Positions 48,801 to 61,420 of a stretch of 64,000 bases of DNA are shown piece after piece; the first letter of the stretch is position 1, and each line of letters starts with the position of its first letter. A program made the position numbers and the translations under genes. The notes below the pieces were generated by a model. It made no database searches, was not told the DNA's origin, and saw nothing but the letters and a program-made list of their open reading frames with translations. Location: NCBI GenBank assembly GCA_022316685.1, contig JAKJHU010000662.1:69501-133500 (forward strand). Direction: 5' to 3'. The stretch is from Progne subis subis. Its lineage: Eukaryota > Chordata > Aves > Passeriformes > Hirundinidae.

Positions 48801-49816
48801 CTTTTTTCATCTAAATAATGTGCAAATGTTCTTCCTTGTTTGACCTACGCTAGAAGAACACACTATTAAATATTTCATTTGTTAATATATTATCATTATA
48901 TCATTGTTGAACAATATTATTTCCCTTAACAAGTTGATTCCAGTCACAATCTAGATTCAGAAGTCGTCAGTACTTGAAGGAAAATTATGTCATCAAAAAC
49001 TAGGATAGCTCAAAATATGGATGTATTTGAAGTTAGAATAAACTTCATTATTGAACAAATTTTTGTCTTTAATTCAATAAAGTGATTCTCCCCCTGTTGC
49101 TAATTTCTTAATCAAATCTAAAGGTCTCTATCTATATGTCAATATTATTTCTGTTCTCCCACCTGCACAATCACACTTTTTTCTGTATAGCCATATTTTC
49201 TAGTTTCTCAGAGTAATTGGAAACACAATTTTCAAGGTCCAAAGGAAAGAATTCTGTCAAATGAGCAGAAGTCTCACACTACACCACACCCAAGTAAATT
49301 TATATTCCAAATTTATCATACTTAGGAACCCTATCCTAATGTATTCTAATTCTATTCTAAGAATGTAAACTGAAATATAACAGAAATTAAGAATAAATCC
49401 AGAAATTCGTCTTTTAAGTTCAGCCAGTTGTATTATCCACTGATTATTTTCTTTTCACATAGCCCTCTGTAGTTTACATTTTTAACTTAAAACACCGTAA
49501 GATAACATCAGACTTCAATAAAGTTATCATTGCCACCAGACATACCTCTGCTACCCAAAATATGTGGAAAAATCAAAATCTGTCTTTGCACCACCAGGAC
49601 AGAGAATTTCTGTCCACACAACTTAAATCCAAACTATCCATCCACCTTGGACTTAACCTGCTGGACAAACACATTCCTCTGACAACAGCAGCGCACTAAA
49701 ACCTGTATTTTCCACATCTGTAAAAGATTTGTAAAACACTGTTAGATAATATTTAGGTTCTTTAGTTTTTTTAATAAAGCAGCATACCTAAGATTACAGG
49801 AAAATATTTCTTTCAG
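45856..49816. other. unique AT-rich non-coding DNA
   Basis: No gene. An (AAGC)n tract of about four units is at 47565-47581. Positions about 47300-47560 retain CpGs (TTCTACGGCGTCACAGG) and may be conserved, which is untested. Very AT-rich from 48100 to 49500. Confidence 0.5.
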
Positions 49817-49950
49817 AAAAAAACAAAACAAAACAAAACAAAACAGAACCAAAAAACCCAAAACAACAACAACAACAAAAAACCCAACAACAAAACCACC
49901 ATCACCACCACCACCAAAAACAAAACAAAACAAAACAAAAACCACCCCAA
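49817..49950 (+). repeat. A/C-only low-complexity tract
   Basis: (AAAAC)n, (AAC)n and (ACC)n units over about 130 bp with only isolated G or T. The reverse strand gives a Val/Phe/Gly-rich open frame that is not a protein. Confidence 0.9.
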
Positions 49951-52429
49951 GAGTAATTCCAAAAGCCCTTAATTTATTCCTTGTGTGGCATCACTTTTGA
50001 AGGAGTTTACTTTCACAAGCAGTTCAAACTCTTTGTGTGCCAGAATAGAGGAACACATAAATGGACACAGACACCTCTGCCTTACCTGGGGCAGGATGTG
50101 GACACTGCACCCAGGTTTTGGACACAGAAATTCTGCCCCAAGGCTCCTGAACAAAACCTGGCTCCCACCCAGCTGCTGGCAGCACCTCTGGAGATAAATC
50201 CAAGAATTAGAGGAACGGGGAAAAAAAATGCATTTGAAAAAATGCATTTAAAAAACTCAGATTGTTAAGGCCATCCAAGAGTCTTTGATCCAAGATGCCA
50301 TAACTTTGAGCAGCTAAAAATATCTGATGTTTCAGGTGTTTCAGCAATGTCACAGCATTTTAAAGAGGATGGGATTATGGGACGAGCCTGGAATTTCAGG
50401 AAGCTAAGCACAATCCAAGATTTCCATTTTGTTTTGAAAGCAAGCACTTGTACCTGCATCACACACTAATGGAACTTCAGGTTTTTTTCTTTGTGAATCA
50501 CTCTACATTCCAGAAATGTAACATGAATTTCAAGCTTTTTAAAAAGTGAGAAGAATCTTGCCAAATAAGCCATTATAAATCAGTCAAAGGATCTTTCAAA
50601 TTTGTCAAAGAATTATAGTTCTTCCACATTTTTCCTTCTTTTCAGGTCTGTGGCAGTATCAGAAACCTAAACTTCCTGAAATGTTCTTATCTGTGAGTAA
50701 TTATTTATTGCCCTTTCAAGAAGATTTGGCCTTTGGTGAGTTAAATTTAATTTATGACTATTGTGAAACATACGAACATAATGAGAAGCTGTTCTTTATT
50801 AGTCAAGTATCATTCTTCTATTGATGACTAAAATATTTTGCCTCATAAAACCAAAACCAAACACCCATTTTATGAAATTGATAAAACATCTCCTTCAAAA
50901 GCCATTTCACACCCAAATCACATAAACTGATTTATTTTAAAACCTATTAACACAAAGAACAATTTGTTAATATAAATTTCATTTATAGAAATTCTTTTAA
51001 AAAAATGTTTAAACATTTAGATAGAGAAGCAAGAAAGCACATCAGAAAAGAATTCTTCAGCAGACTGATTTTATGACTGTGAAACTTTCCTATGTTGACT
51101 TATTAGCTATAATTTGTTAAAACCAGCTGCAAGCTGACCTCACACCTTCAGTCAGAAAAGAATCTCTGTATGGACAATTACTGCTCCTCTTGCAGCAAAA
51201 AAGAGGCAGAATCAAAAATAATAATTAAAAAAAAAGTGGCTGTGACTAATTACATGCTTAATTTTTTTCTCCACTAGATCCAAAGTAAAGAGGCTGCTCT
51301 CATCTAGCCCCCAATTCATTTGGGGTGTTAAATGAATAAATAATAAACAGTAGAAACTTTTCTGAGATAGTTCTGGTACACTTAAGTACATAGTGACAAG
51401 TTGAAAACCTGTAAGTATTGTAGTTCCTGTATTTCCACATTTCCAGTGCAGCTTTGCTGTGGATAAACAAATTTATCTTCCTAAACAGAGAAAGAAACAT
51501 TTAATCCCACATTTTTCCCCCCTTTCCTTTGGGAACGCCCAAAAGGACAATTAAGCTGCCTATTCACAGCACACCAGCGTCAAATTAAAAATACACTCCA
51601 CAGTCACAAAATGCTGTTTATGGTCTACCAGGTTATCTTTGATTTATACCACTGTGGCCACATTCCAGCTCAAACAAATTACTTCCACCTACCAACACCA
51701 CCAAGCATGCTTTCCCACAGGGCACAGCACTTTAAACACTTGACCTCTAAATTTGACAGTATTTGCACTGCAAGCGGTTATCTTCCAGGAGAAAGCTTGG
51801 CTTTCTTTGCTCTTTTTCTACCACCTGTTTAAATAAAAGGGAAATGTATTAAAAGATCTGCTTTGGGTTGTTGGTCTTCTTAATTTATTTATTTATTTAT
51901 TTATTTTTTTTTTTTACAAATATGAATGAAAGTGAAGGAATTTTATATTTAGAGGAAGTCAAAATTCAGATGATTAAAATATTTGCAGAAAAATATTACA
52001 TAGCCCAAGTACAACTCAGATTTCACTTCTCTTCTGCTCTTGGCTGGTCTAGAATTCAATTTGAATATTTCACAGCAGAATCCAGTTCTGGAGCCCAGGA
52101 TGATTGCCTTGGTCATAGCACTGCCATATTTACATTCTCTGATATGACAGCTTAAAAGCTGGAAAAAAAGATGGCAGTTCTAAATCTCCAAAGTCTTTGG
52201 TTCAGACTTGGATTTTGACAGAGTGTTCAAGGTGCATTTCATTTGCTGGACTGGTTTGTTTGATAAGGATATCCCTCAGCACAGAAAAAGACCAAGTCCC
52301 TCTGTTTAGTCGCTGCATCTCTCAGAAGGGAGGGAGAGAATCCCCTCTGCTGAGTAACTTTTCATTTCAGTGAGAAGACAAATAGGAATTAAAGGGGAAT
52401 TAAATACCACATTGACAGTGAGAAATTCA
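49951..52429. other. non-coding DNA
   Basis: No gene or interspersed repeat was recognised. A (TTTA)n plus T-run tract lies at 51883-51915. Confidence 0.5.
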
Positions 52430-52800
52430 CGTGATAAAAAGGATGGCTTATTAGGAGCTGGGATTTGGGATGTTAACGTGTGAAATATGTACAATGAAAA
52501 CTCCCAGTTATCAATCTCCTCAGGAAGAGACAGAGCCATGTAACAGTTAATCTCCGGGGAAGGTTTGCTTTGATTATTATAATAACATTAAGTCATGCAA
52601 ATAGAGTTTGGTATAGAAGGTAAAGATCATAATATCTGCAAAGAGTGACTTCCACAATGTTCTCAGGGTTTGGATTTTTTTCTCTCCTTTCTTCAGTCAC
52701 ATGACACATTACCATAAGTATTGCACAAACCCGATGATGTCATATTTCTAAGCTATTGAAATGAAACTTTGCAGAAAGAACATAGACATTCCCGGGGAAA
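52430..52800. promoter_or_regulatory. possible regulatory element with octamer and CRE-like sites
   Basis: Motifs close together are CACGTGA (E-box type, 52428-52434), TAATTT-poor but ATGCAAAT octamer (about 52596-52603), CACATGA, and GATGATGTCAT (about 52733-52743, CRE/AP-1-like). The stretch also keeps CpGs (CCCGGGGAAATAGC). This is a motif cluster only, and no conservation evidence is available. Confidence 0.2.
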
Positions 52801-55800
52801 TAGCTACTTAATTTCTAATACATTTAACCTACTTCAATTTGCAGCAGACACTCAAGCAGGTCTGTGATGAAAACCTCCAGCAAACCTGTTAGCTCAGTGC
52901 CAGCTCAGTTTAAATTGAACTTGGGAGAGGTGTGGAGAAAGAAGCATGCGCTCCTCAATCCCCAGCTCTGAAGCAGTAAAGCCACAGTTCCTCCACAGCC
53001 TTCTCTTTTCCAACTTCCTAATTGTCAAAATAAAGTGAAAGCAGATGTAAGGTGAGTAATTATGTGATGTAAGCACACAGCTGGCAGTGTCCTTGTCGGT
53101 GCTGGGCTGCTGCTCTGACGGCATCAGCACAAGAGAATGTGCCACGTGCCACAGGCAGAGACTTACAGAACACTCTAGCATAATAACTCTCCTTCCCTGG
53201 CTTCACAAACCATAATCCATGGGAAGGAGTTAGAGAAATAAGTTCATTATAAATAACTCCTTTATATGTCATGCCTTGCTGGAGCACACAAATCCCCAAA
53301 ATTTGGTGAGCAGCTTGGGGAATGGGTGAGCTGCAGATGACTCTCAGCAGCAATTTCTGTGATTGCTAACCTGGATCATAATGACACACCAGTAGTACCA
53401 GGGCTGGAAACAATTTCCCATCTATTGCCTGGGCACTGTAGCAGCTCTCCATCACAGGGTGTGTGTCACAGGGATGTACAGGGTGCATGGCGAGAGGATG
53501 AGAATATGCTTGACCAACCTATTTTCATCTCCTTCACAAAACATTTAGCTTCCAATACCCACAACAGATCAAGCTAAAAGGCTGGTTTGCTCAAATCATC
53601 TAAAGTGGTAAATAATTTCCAAATCCACTCTCCTCTACCTCAGGGTTTTTTTGTCTCACGCTTTTTCAGGCAAAGCATTTTCCTTTTTTCATTGCAGGAA
53701 ACCATTCTCTTGTTCTACTTTGACATAATAATGTTCCTAATAGGTGTTATTTTCATAAAAACCTTTGGTTTTGTTTGCTCTTTGCCACCTCTGGGCTCCA
53801 CCATGGAATTAGAGAGCCGTACCCAGAGATCCCAGGCTTCTCCTTTTGCAGGATTTATTTCCCTTCCTTCTTGATGAGAAGAATAGCAATAATGCTTTAG
53901 CAGTAGTAGTTAATTTGATAAAATCTCTGAATTTGGGGTTTATCCTATGTTAAGCACTGCTTTCCCTTTTTTTGAGTTTTGCTTTATATCTCTGTATTTG
54001 AAAGTTTTAAATTCCACCTTAGAGTCTCATAGAATAAGTGAGAAGAGATCTGGTCAATCAGCCTGCCACTAAAGAGGGATTCTCTGGGACACTCCTGGCA
54101 ATTCCTACCAGGAACGAGACACACAGAACTAAATATCTTTCAAGAGTGGAAATTACTCTGAACATCTTTTGGGGGCATATGGGGATTTTCCAGTAGAGTC
54201 AGGGCAGAAGTTTCTGTGCTTCCCACTATCCATGGGAATAGAGCTGCACATACATCTGATACAGAAAGATGTCACAGAAGGGAGATATAAATGATTGATG
54301 CCTGTATTTCTGCAACACCAATTAATGCAAAAGGGCATTAATTAATCCATGTTTCTCCCATTACCAGGCAGCCACAAATTTCTTCTGAGCATTCCCCACT
54401 GGCCAAGGACTATGAATTCCCATTAGGTTTTTTTTCCACTGGAATGATAACTAAGTCATCTGTTGTTCTTTCCTCATTCCCTTTCAGCCCTGGTAACTTT
54501 TCCTAACGTGACTCTGAGCAATTCTTTGAGGTTTCTGCAAAGGTCTGTGGAGAGAACCCAGAGGGATGTACGGGCAAACCCTCTGAACACACAAGGGCTG
54601 GATATTTGCATTCCCCATGTAGGAAGAAAACAACATTAGACTAAAATTATAAAAATCAAATATTCCTTGCTGGGTGTGTGCAAGACAAGCTCAAACTGAG
54701 CAGGGTGGTATTAGAGAGAAACTCCAGCTAAGAACTGCACATAAACATTATTTCTTCTTTTTCTTTCTTTTTCCTTCTTTTTCTCTTTTGGTGTCTCCTT
54801 CTGAAAGTGGAACGTGGAATTTGTGTGTGTTTGATGATTTTTGATCTCCAGCTCCATGATGTGAAAACTCTCTCTGAACATTTAAATATTCCACTTTCGT
54901 AGCTGTGTCCATATCTGAATACATGGCTTGGCCCCCTGCTGCTTAAAGTAATTTGCACTCAGATCAAATCGTGACCCCCAGAAACAGAAGCATTTATATT
55001 GAAAGAGAACTGAATATTTACAAAGATATCGTTACAAACCAGAAAATTATGATATAAATATTATTACACTGTGTAAGTCAGATAAAATCTACACAATCCT
55101 TTTCTATAAAGAAACCCAAAATTATTTTGTTTCTGAAGTACACATAAAAAGAATTTCAATAACATATTTTCAGACCTTATTGTTAAAGGATACAAGGAAA
55201 GTTTCTCCCTGGTTCTTGTATTTTCTTTATAAAAGCAGTATTTCAGACAAAGTAAGCTTGGATCATTTAAAGTGCCCACAAGGGACTGATACTTTGTGAA
55301 TGGTATTTTGAATAGTTTTGATATCCCAGTTTTTGAGATCCCTGTGTGCCTTTATTTTCTGGACAATTCAGTTATTCTCTCATGCTCTGACCTTATTATG
55401 ATATTGTTTTTTCCTTCTCTTCACTACCCTGGTCTGTGAGAAATCTCTCTATGAATTTGATATAAATATAGTTCATGTACAATATCTACAACTTAGTCAA
55501 CTTCACAAGGCATAAAAATAGCAATTTCTTTTTCTTTACTCCTCAGTTCTTATTTTTGTACAATATTATCCATTTGCTGCTAATTCCCCTACAGCAAACT
55601 TAAAAAACCCTAACCAAACCAAACTGCAACAAGAAATAAACAAGCCCTTAAATCCATTCTATCCACAACAACTATAAGATAATTTTTTTTGGTTGTTTCC
55701 TAGGTTGGCCTGAGCTCTTTCATATAATGTATCAATTTAAATGCAGATGGCCAAGGAGAAAATATATTTCTCCTCACACTGCTCGTGCCCCCAGGATGCT

Positions 55801-55860
55801 GAGATGGATTTCCCAAGTGGGAGCCCTGGGCATGTTCCTTCTTTGCCAAGGGCACATCAG
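52801..55860. other. non-coding DNA
   Basis: No gene. A weak CR1-like phrase near 54021-54075 is too diverged to call. The pyrimidine tract 54749-54790 is simple repeat. Confidence 0.5.
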
Positions 55861-55935
55861 TGCTATGGGCAGGGATGCCTTCCATCAGAGCAGGGTGCCC
55901 AGAGCTCCCCTCAAGCTAGCCTTAAACACAGATAT
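55861..55935 (-). mobile_element. CR1 LINE fragment, minus strand
   Basis: The plus strand reads TGCTATGGGCAGGGATGCC, TTCCATCAGAGCAGGGTGCC, CAGAGCTCCCCTCAAGC and TAGCCTTAAACACA. This matches the reversed CR1 text CATGGGCAGGGACACCTTCC...TTGCTCAGAGCCCC...GGCCTTGAACAC. Only about 75 bp remain. Confidence 0.75.
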
Positions 55936-56493
55936 TAAAAATGCTTCTCTTATGTGCAGACTGCTGGCACAGAACCAGGATTCTGTAGCACCTTGGGTAT
56001 TGTGAGAATCCTACTGCCACACATTTGTTTAGACCCCAGCTGCACTGCCATGGCTGAGCTGGGCAGGGCATTTCTCCACGGGAATTTAATTGATTCCCTG
56101 TCTCTTTTTTTTGGCAATAGTCAGCTCAAACAACCAAGGTTTTTGCCAGAGCTCCTTGATCTGCACACCGTGCTCAGTCACTCCTTGGGTGTGACTCATC
56201 CTCGTGACATGATGGACAGAGGGGGATGAATGTGTCTAAAAGAGGGGGGAGATATACAGAGATCTCTCCAGAAACCCAAAATATGTATTTTCAGTGATCC
56301 CAGACAGTTGTGAGCAAAACTGCTTATAGGACTGCATTATTCTACGGCTAAGAGGTCAAACAAATATTGAAGAATTCCAAGAGAGTCTTGATGAGATAGT
56401 TTCTCCATAACCTTGTCCTGGTGGTTTACCACAAGGCATTTACCCTTCACAAAGCCCTGACAATAAGATGCAGCAGGGCTGAATACAGGTGAC
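55936..56493. other. non-coding DNA
   Basis: Nothing recognised. The block ends at the sharp left edge of a duplicated segment. Confidence 0.5.
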
Positions 56494-56747
56494 ACTGTTG
56501 GATCTGTTGTGAGTGCATTAGTATTTTCAGCAGGTCTCTCCTGCGTGAGGAGGAAGATGACAACAACCCCAAGGCATTAACAGTCTGAATTAGACGGACA
56601 ATGTGGCTGAAAAATCAAACATCTTACATAAAACAGGGGAGGTCAAAACTCAACACGGTGATGATAAGTTATCTTACTTGCCTGGTAGACTTCACGGGAG
56701 AAATAAGTTTATGTATGGGCTGCCTCCTCTAATTCTGAATTCTCAGA
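56494..56747 (+). repeat. direct duplication, copy 1 (254 bp)
   Basis: Starts ACTGTTGGATCTGTTGTG and ends TAATTCTGAATTCTCAGA. A second copy lies at 57510-57768 in the same orientation. I count about ten substitutions and one 5-bp length difference, near 96% identity. Four or five of the differences are C/T or G/A at CpG-like positions, with this copy usually keeping the CpG (GACGGAC, CACGGTG, CACGGGAG). The flanks differ at once on both sides. No terminal inverted repeat or target duplication is visible. Confidence 0.95.
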
Positions 56748-57509
56748 GCTTAGGAATGATTGTTTATCTGCTAACAGCCTGCAGGGATTTGGTAAAATAG
56801 CTACAGCATAAAACTGAAAAATAATTGAAATAAATAAAGTGCTACCTGGCACTATCCTTGTTTATTCTGCGCATCTGATATTAACATTCGGGAGTCTTAT
56901 GCTCGTAATACATAATAAGAAACGAAAATGTCATAAAATCAATACCTTCTAACAGCAGAGGGAAATGTCACAAATTATCTCATTCTCATTATAGTTTTCA
57001 GACAGTAATTTCACAAGCCTCCAAGGGATTAGGAAAGCTGAGCATATTTTTGCTCTACCCTCAGATGTCAGTTTTATTGTACATGATCTAGGCAGCGAAG
57101 GTTCTCTGCTCCAGAAGTTAGAAATCAATTGTTTTGCCGATGAGATTCTTTTGCAAGGCTGTTAGCTGCCTTTGTAAGTGTGAAACTGCCGGATTCTGTG
57201 TCCCTGCTTAAATTACTTTGCAATACAAAATTACACTCCAACCCCTGATGTGGTACAGACTCCTGCTGGGTGCGCATAAGGAACAGAGAGCTGCGCTCCT
57301 AATAAATAAGGTTTGCACTTCCTAAAGAAAGGAGATTTATGGAATCTGCTCTATATTTAATTACTCTCCCATGTTTTACTAAGAGGGTTTTTTTAATGAG
57401 GTGATAAAGTCTGCTTGACCCTGCCTAGATAAGAATGAGCCAGGAGGAACTGGTCTGTCACAATCCTGATGATGGCATTTGCAAATCTTGTATGAGGGCA
57501 GTGCATGCT
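56748..57509. promoter_or_regulatory. spacer between duplicates, possibly conserved
   Basis: About 760 bp with retained CpGs (TTCTGCGCATCTG, GGCAGCGAAGG, TTTTGCCGATGAG, GGTGCGCATAAGG) and TAATTA/ATTTGCA-like words. It is not a recognised repeat. A conserved non-coding element is possible. The presence of near-identical copies on both sides is noted in the findings. Confidence 0.25.
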
Positions 57510-57768
57510 ACTGTTGGATCTGTTGTGAGTGCATTAGTATTTTCAGCAGGTCTCTCCTGGGTGAGGCGGAAGATGACAACAACCCCAAGGCATTAACAGT
57601 CTGAATTAGACAGACAATGTGGCTGAAAAATTGAACATCTTACATAAAACAGGGGAGGTCAAAACTCAGCATGGTGATGATAATTTAAGCTATCTTACTT
57701 GCCTGGCAGACTTCACAGGAGAAATAAGTTTATGTATGGGCTGCCTCCTCTAATTCTGAATTCTCAGA
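57510..57768 (+). repeat. direct duplication, copy 2 (259 bp)
   Basis: Near-identical to 56494-56747, with a 5-bp longer TTTAAGC region (around 57684) and TpG or CpA where copy 1 keeps CpG (GACAGAC, CATGGTG, CACAGGAG). Boundaries are sharp. The start-to-start offset is 1,016 bp. Confidence 0.95.
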
Positions 57769-57937
57769 CCTCCTCATCAAAATATAAACCATTGTACAAC
57801 CTCTAAAGGAATATGACTCATACAAATATGAAAAGGCTGTGATTTTTAATGGAATCTCTTTCCCGACAAAACTTTAACCAGAGAATTTAGTACTTATTAG
57901 ATTGTAGGACTCTGGAAGTTCAGATGGTTATGTGGTG

Positions 57938-57941
<4 letters not shown>

Positions 57942-57970
<29 letters not shown>
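57942..57970 (+). repeat. 29-A homopolymer
   Basis: Twenty-nine A followed by GTGGCTGG. No retroposon body is recognised upstream. Confidence 0.95.
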
Positions 57971-57972
<2 letters not shown>

Positions 57973-58919
57973 GGCTGGGATCAAAGACTCTCTGCAAGGA
58001 AAAGGCTCAATGTGTTACTACAGAGATAATTCACAATTTATCTGAGACCTCTAAGTACCTCTGAAGCTCAGCACAGCATATCATCCCTTTGAAAAGTCCA
58101 GTTTTTAAATAAAGCCTATATTAATAAACTATACGTTAGATTATATAATTTTTTTAAATTTTTTTTAAATTGAAGTACTTTGGAAACTAGAGCCAAATTC
58201 AATACCAGGTCCTTACTGTGCATTATCCATTTATTGAAAAGGCTCTGAACTTTAACTAGGGAAAGAGCAGCAAAAGCCAATTAATTAAATAATGTTCCAG
58301 TATTTAATATACTCATTTGTCAGCACAGAATGGAACCAAATTCTAACCTCGGTCCAACCACTCTGAGAGCCTAAGATGAAAAATATCATAGTCAATATCT
58401 TGGACTTCAAATATGAGAATAAAGTATAAACTCTACCTCTGCACTCAAACAGCTGAGACTCCTGATCCCCCAAAATAAAATAAAAAACCACAACTTTTTT
58501 CCCAGTAACAGATATGAAAAATATATTCATCAATCCTCTCTGACGCTATGCATTTTGAATGCATGAAAGAGAAACATGTTGGCTAAATATAGACAACTAT
58601 AGCAGAGAACAGAATGGCTCACAAGATAAATATCAAATAAAATGACAGCTGTTACAATTAAATTCAGTATTTATGTTTTCCTAGTTGAAAATGACAACTT
58701 ATTTACAAACAAAACTATCTCACCATCTGAGGAAAAAGAACAAACAACTCCTTTTTTTTTCTTTTATTTCATTTTTTCCTTTAAAAGAAATATAGTAGCA
58801 AAAGCTCTTTTCAATTTTAGATCCTTCTTTGTTCTTATTGGTTCCAGATCAACCTCTTTTGTTTTAATTTCCATAGAACTTCTTTCCAGGCTTGTGTGTT
58901 TGCAAGGATAGATGTGTCA

Positions 58920-58921
<2 letters not shown>
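57971..58921. other. unique AT-rich non-coding DNA
   Basis: No gene or recognised repeat. Confidence 0.5.
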
Positions 58922-58959
<38 letters not shown>

Positions 58960-58967
58960 AGAGAGAG
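58922..58967 (+). repeat. 35-A homopolymer then (GA)n
   Basis: Thirty-five A (58922-58956) followed by GAGAGAGAGAGG. Confidence 0.95.
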
Positions 58968-59481
58968 GAAAGGAAAAAAAGAGGTCAACAGGTGCACTCC
59001 AATCCAGCTCTGTACTTTTTTTTTTCTCTGAGAGATGATTGTGTTATTGAAATCAGTCTTGGAGGGAACCCAGCTGTTGGTGCTGCCCAGGATTTTTTTG
59101 TAGGTGCTTTCCATCGAGTATTTCATCCTTCAAAACCTTCCTGGGGAGTGGCATAGAGGAGAACAGGGCACATTCCTCTCCCTCATTATGGATATCTCCT
59201 AGATGCAGGTGAGGGAAATCCAGACCATCCCAGTTTTCCCCCTGGCTTTAATTTCACAAGCCCTCAATTTCTGCTGCTGGAGAATTCGGTCCTGTTGATG
59301 TGATTAGAGGGATATGGCACATAACAGAGCTGGCTTGCACTACAAGGATATTTTTATGCCATAAATTCCTTCTGAGAGTGGCAGAGCTACCTCAGGGCAA
59401 CACTGTTCCATCCTTCAGGACTGCTAGGTTTTTTTTTTTAAATACATTTTTTTTCCCTTTAATTTTAGGGTTTGTGTTGCT

Positions 59482-59487
<6 letters not shown>

Positions 59488-59512
<25 letters not shown>
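59488..59512 (+). repeat. 25-T homopolymer
   Basis: Twenty-five T, with shorter T-rich tracts just upstream at 59430-59456. Confidence 0.95.
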
Positions 59513-61389
59513 CCCTCTCAGGCAGTTGGCAGCCCATCAGCTCCAGAAACCATGCCATTTTTCTGACCTTTAGACTCTAAACTAAGTAAAGTTTGGATGT
59601 CTTTGTTTGCTCATTTCTCTGTATTAGTTTCTTTCCCTTCTTTCGATTGTATTAGAGCTATTAGAGTCTTCCTTTCACACTATAATCCCTGGATTTATCA
59701 AATTAAATGCTATTTGGAGGGTTTGGGATTTGAGTTCTGAATCTTGTTGTTGATGTATTCCAGCTGAAAGCTCAGTTATGAATCATTAGGAATCACTTAA
59801 GTCTTAATGATGTCAAGCAATTAATGAACAAAAAGATACAGCACAACATTCAAATAGATGCATGCAGTGATGATAAGGAAAATGTGTTTTCCTCAAAACA
59901 GGGGGACTTGATATCCCAAAAGTGACTTTGAATAAGCTTGTCATTGTTTCTACTGATTTTGCTTTTGAGTATGACTTCTGCTACACATTAAAATATGTAA
60001 TTAGTGTTTATTTTAAATGTGACTGACACCTGTAGAACATGGACAGACTGGCTGTGCAATTATGTCAGCACTGTGCATTGACCTTGAATTTTGAGAGAGC
60101 CAGCTGCCAGAAAAAGAAATCTTTAATTTCATTGACTCATTAAATTAAAATCATTTTTAGCAAAAATAATCATGGGTGAATTGCCATATGTTCTTGAAAC
60201 TTAGGAAACTGGGGAGATTTTTAAATAATCAGACTGCAGAGCTGTTCTTTTGAACTAAAATGTTTGCGGCATTTCTATTTCAGCTACATTTACAATCCAG
60301 TTGAACATAAAGTTCTGGAACAGCAGGCAAAACTAAGAAATGAATGACTCTGGGAGTTGCATTCTGTTCACCAAGAGATATAAGTGAGAAGTATGTAGAT
60401 GAATAAAATATTAAAATACTAATGTAAATATGTACGAAAAACGTAACAGATTGCAGAAGTAATTGTGTGGGTGTTGTGGGGGTTTTTGTGTTTTTTGTTG
60501 TGGTTTTTTTTTTTTTTTTTACTTTTATACTGATGATGTTTCCCTGAATTAAATGTAATGCAAGTTTTAGAGTTGTTGAATATGATTCAAGATGGAAAGA
60601 TGAGCAACAGAATCTGCTACAAGAGTACAAAATCTTGCTTGGAAAACAATCCAGACAAATGGGGGCACCATCTGTTCTCCTCCAGTTGTTCCTACGTTCA
60701 TCACTCCACAAATTATGGCCACTGAGGCACAGACACACCAACCACAGCACTGGGAAAAATGGGGCACCTCTGACCCAACCCAGAACGTTTCTCTGTGCAC
60801 AAATACTCTTTTTTCTCCTCTACCTATCCTCCCCTGAATTTCCTAAAACACATAGATAGACTCATTGGATTTAAGGAGGCTGTGACATTATTTGTGCATT
60901 TCTATCAAAGTGAGTTGAGACAATGGTGGTGCAACTGAGACGACAATTTAATGAAATTATAAAAATTTGATGACACTCAGATAACAAAAAATGAAAAGAT
61001 TACTTCAGAAACAGACTTTTGCGATAAGAAGAGTTATATCAAACAGACAGTGAGACTTCCAGAAAGTTCAGCATTTTCTTCTGCTTTTATTGCCCACTAA
61101 ATTATTTTTTTTCTTTTGCATTGATTTGTATCATAAGCAACTGTATTGTAACAACTCTTAGGACACATCCATCCTTATTTTGAGTTCTGTATTCAGTGAA
61201 TTTTGCTTCATCCAAAGACATTTGGTGATCTATTGTTACCAAAGTTTCCTGAAAACCTGTCACAGCACTCTTTTAAAAGAGTACAAGAGAGGTGACTTCT
61301 TAGATGTTAAATGTCGTGTCACTTTTGATGGAAAACCTAAATCTAGATCCTACATTCATTCCTAATCAGAATAATTTCTGATCACAAGC
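59513..61389. other. unique AT-rich non-coding DNA
   Basis: No gene. A G/T-rich tract lies at 60465-60521 (GTGTTGTGGGGG, then TTTTGTG and a T run). The 156-codon minus-strand frame at 60280-60750, the longest in the window, reads through this simple repeat and shows no motif. Confidence 0.5.
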
Positions 61390-61420
61390 TCTCTCTGAAC
61401 TTCACTTTCTGGGGACTTGA
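61390..61420 (-). mobile_element. short proviral leader remnant (probable)
   Basis: In the minus sense this follows the primer-binding-like site. It may be the first bases of the ERV untranslated leader. Its far boundary cannot be set from sequence, because no gag-like frame follows. Confidence 0.3.

Noticed and set aside
54021..54130. CR1 remnant (CTCATAGAATAAGTG phrase)
   Set aside because: Only a few words resemble CR1 and the downstream text does not follow the element.
60280..60750. Longest open frame (156 codons, minus strand) as a gene
   Set aside because: It reads through a T-rich/G-T simple repeat (Lys/Thr run), has no domain or splice context, and overlaps other frames.
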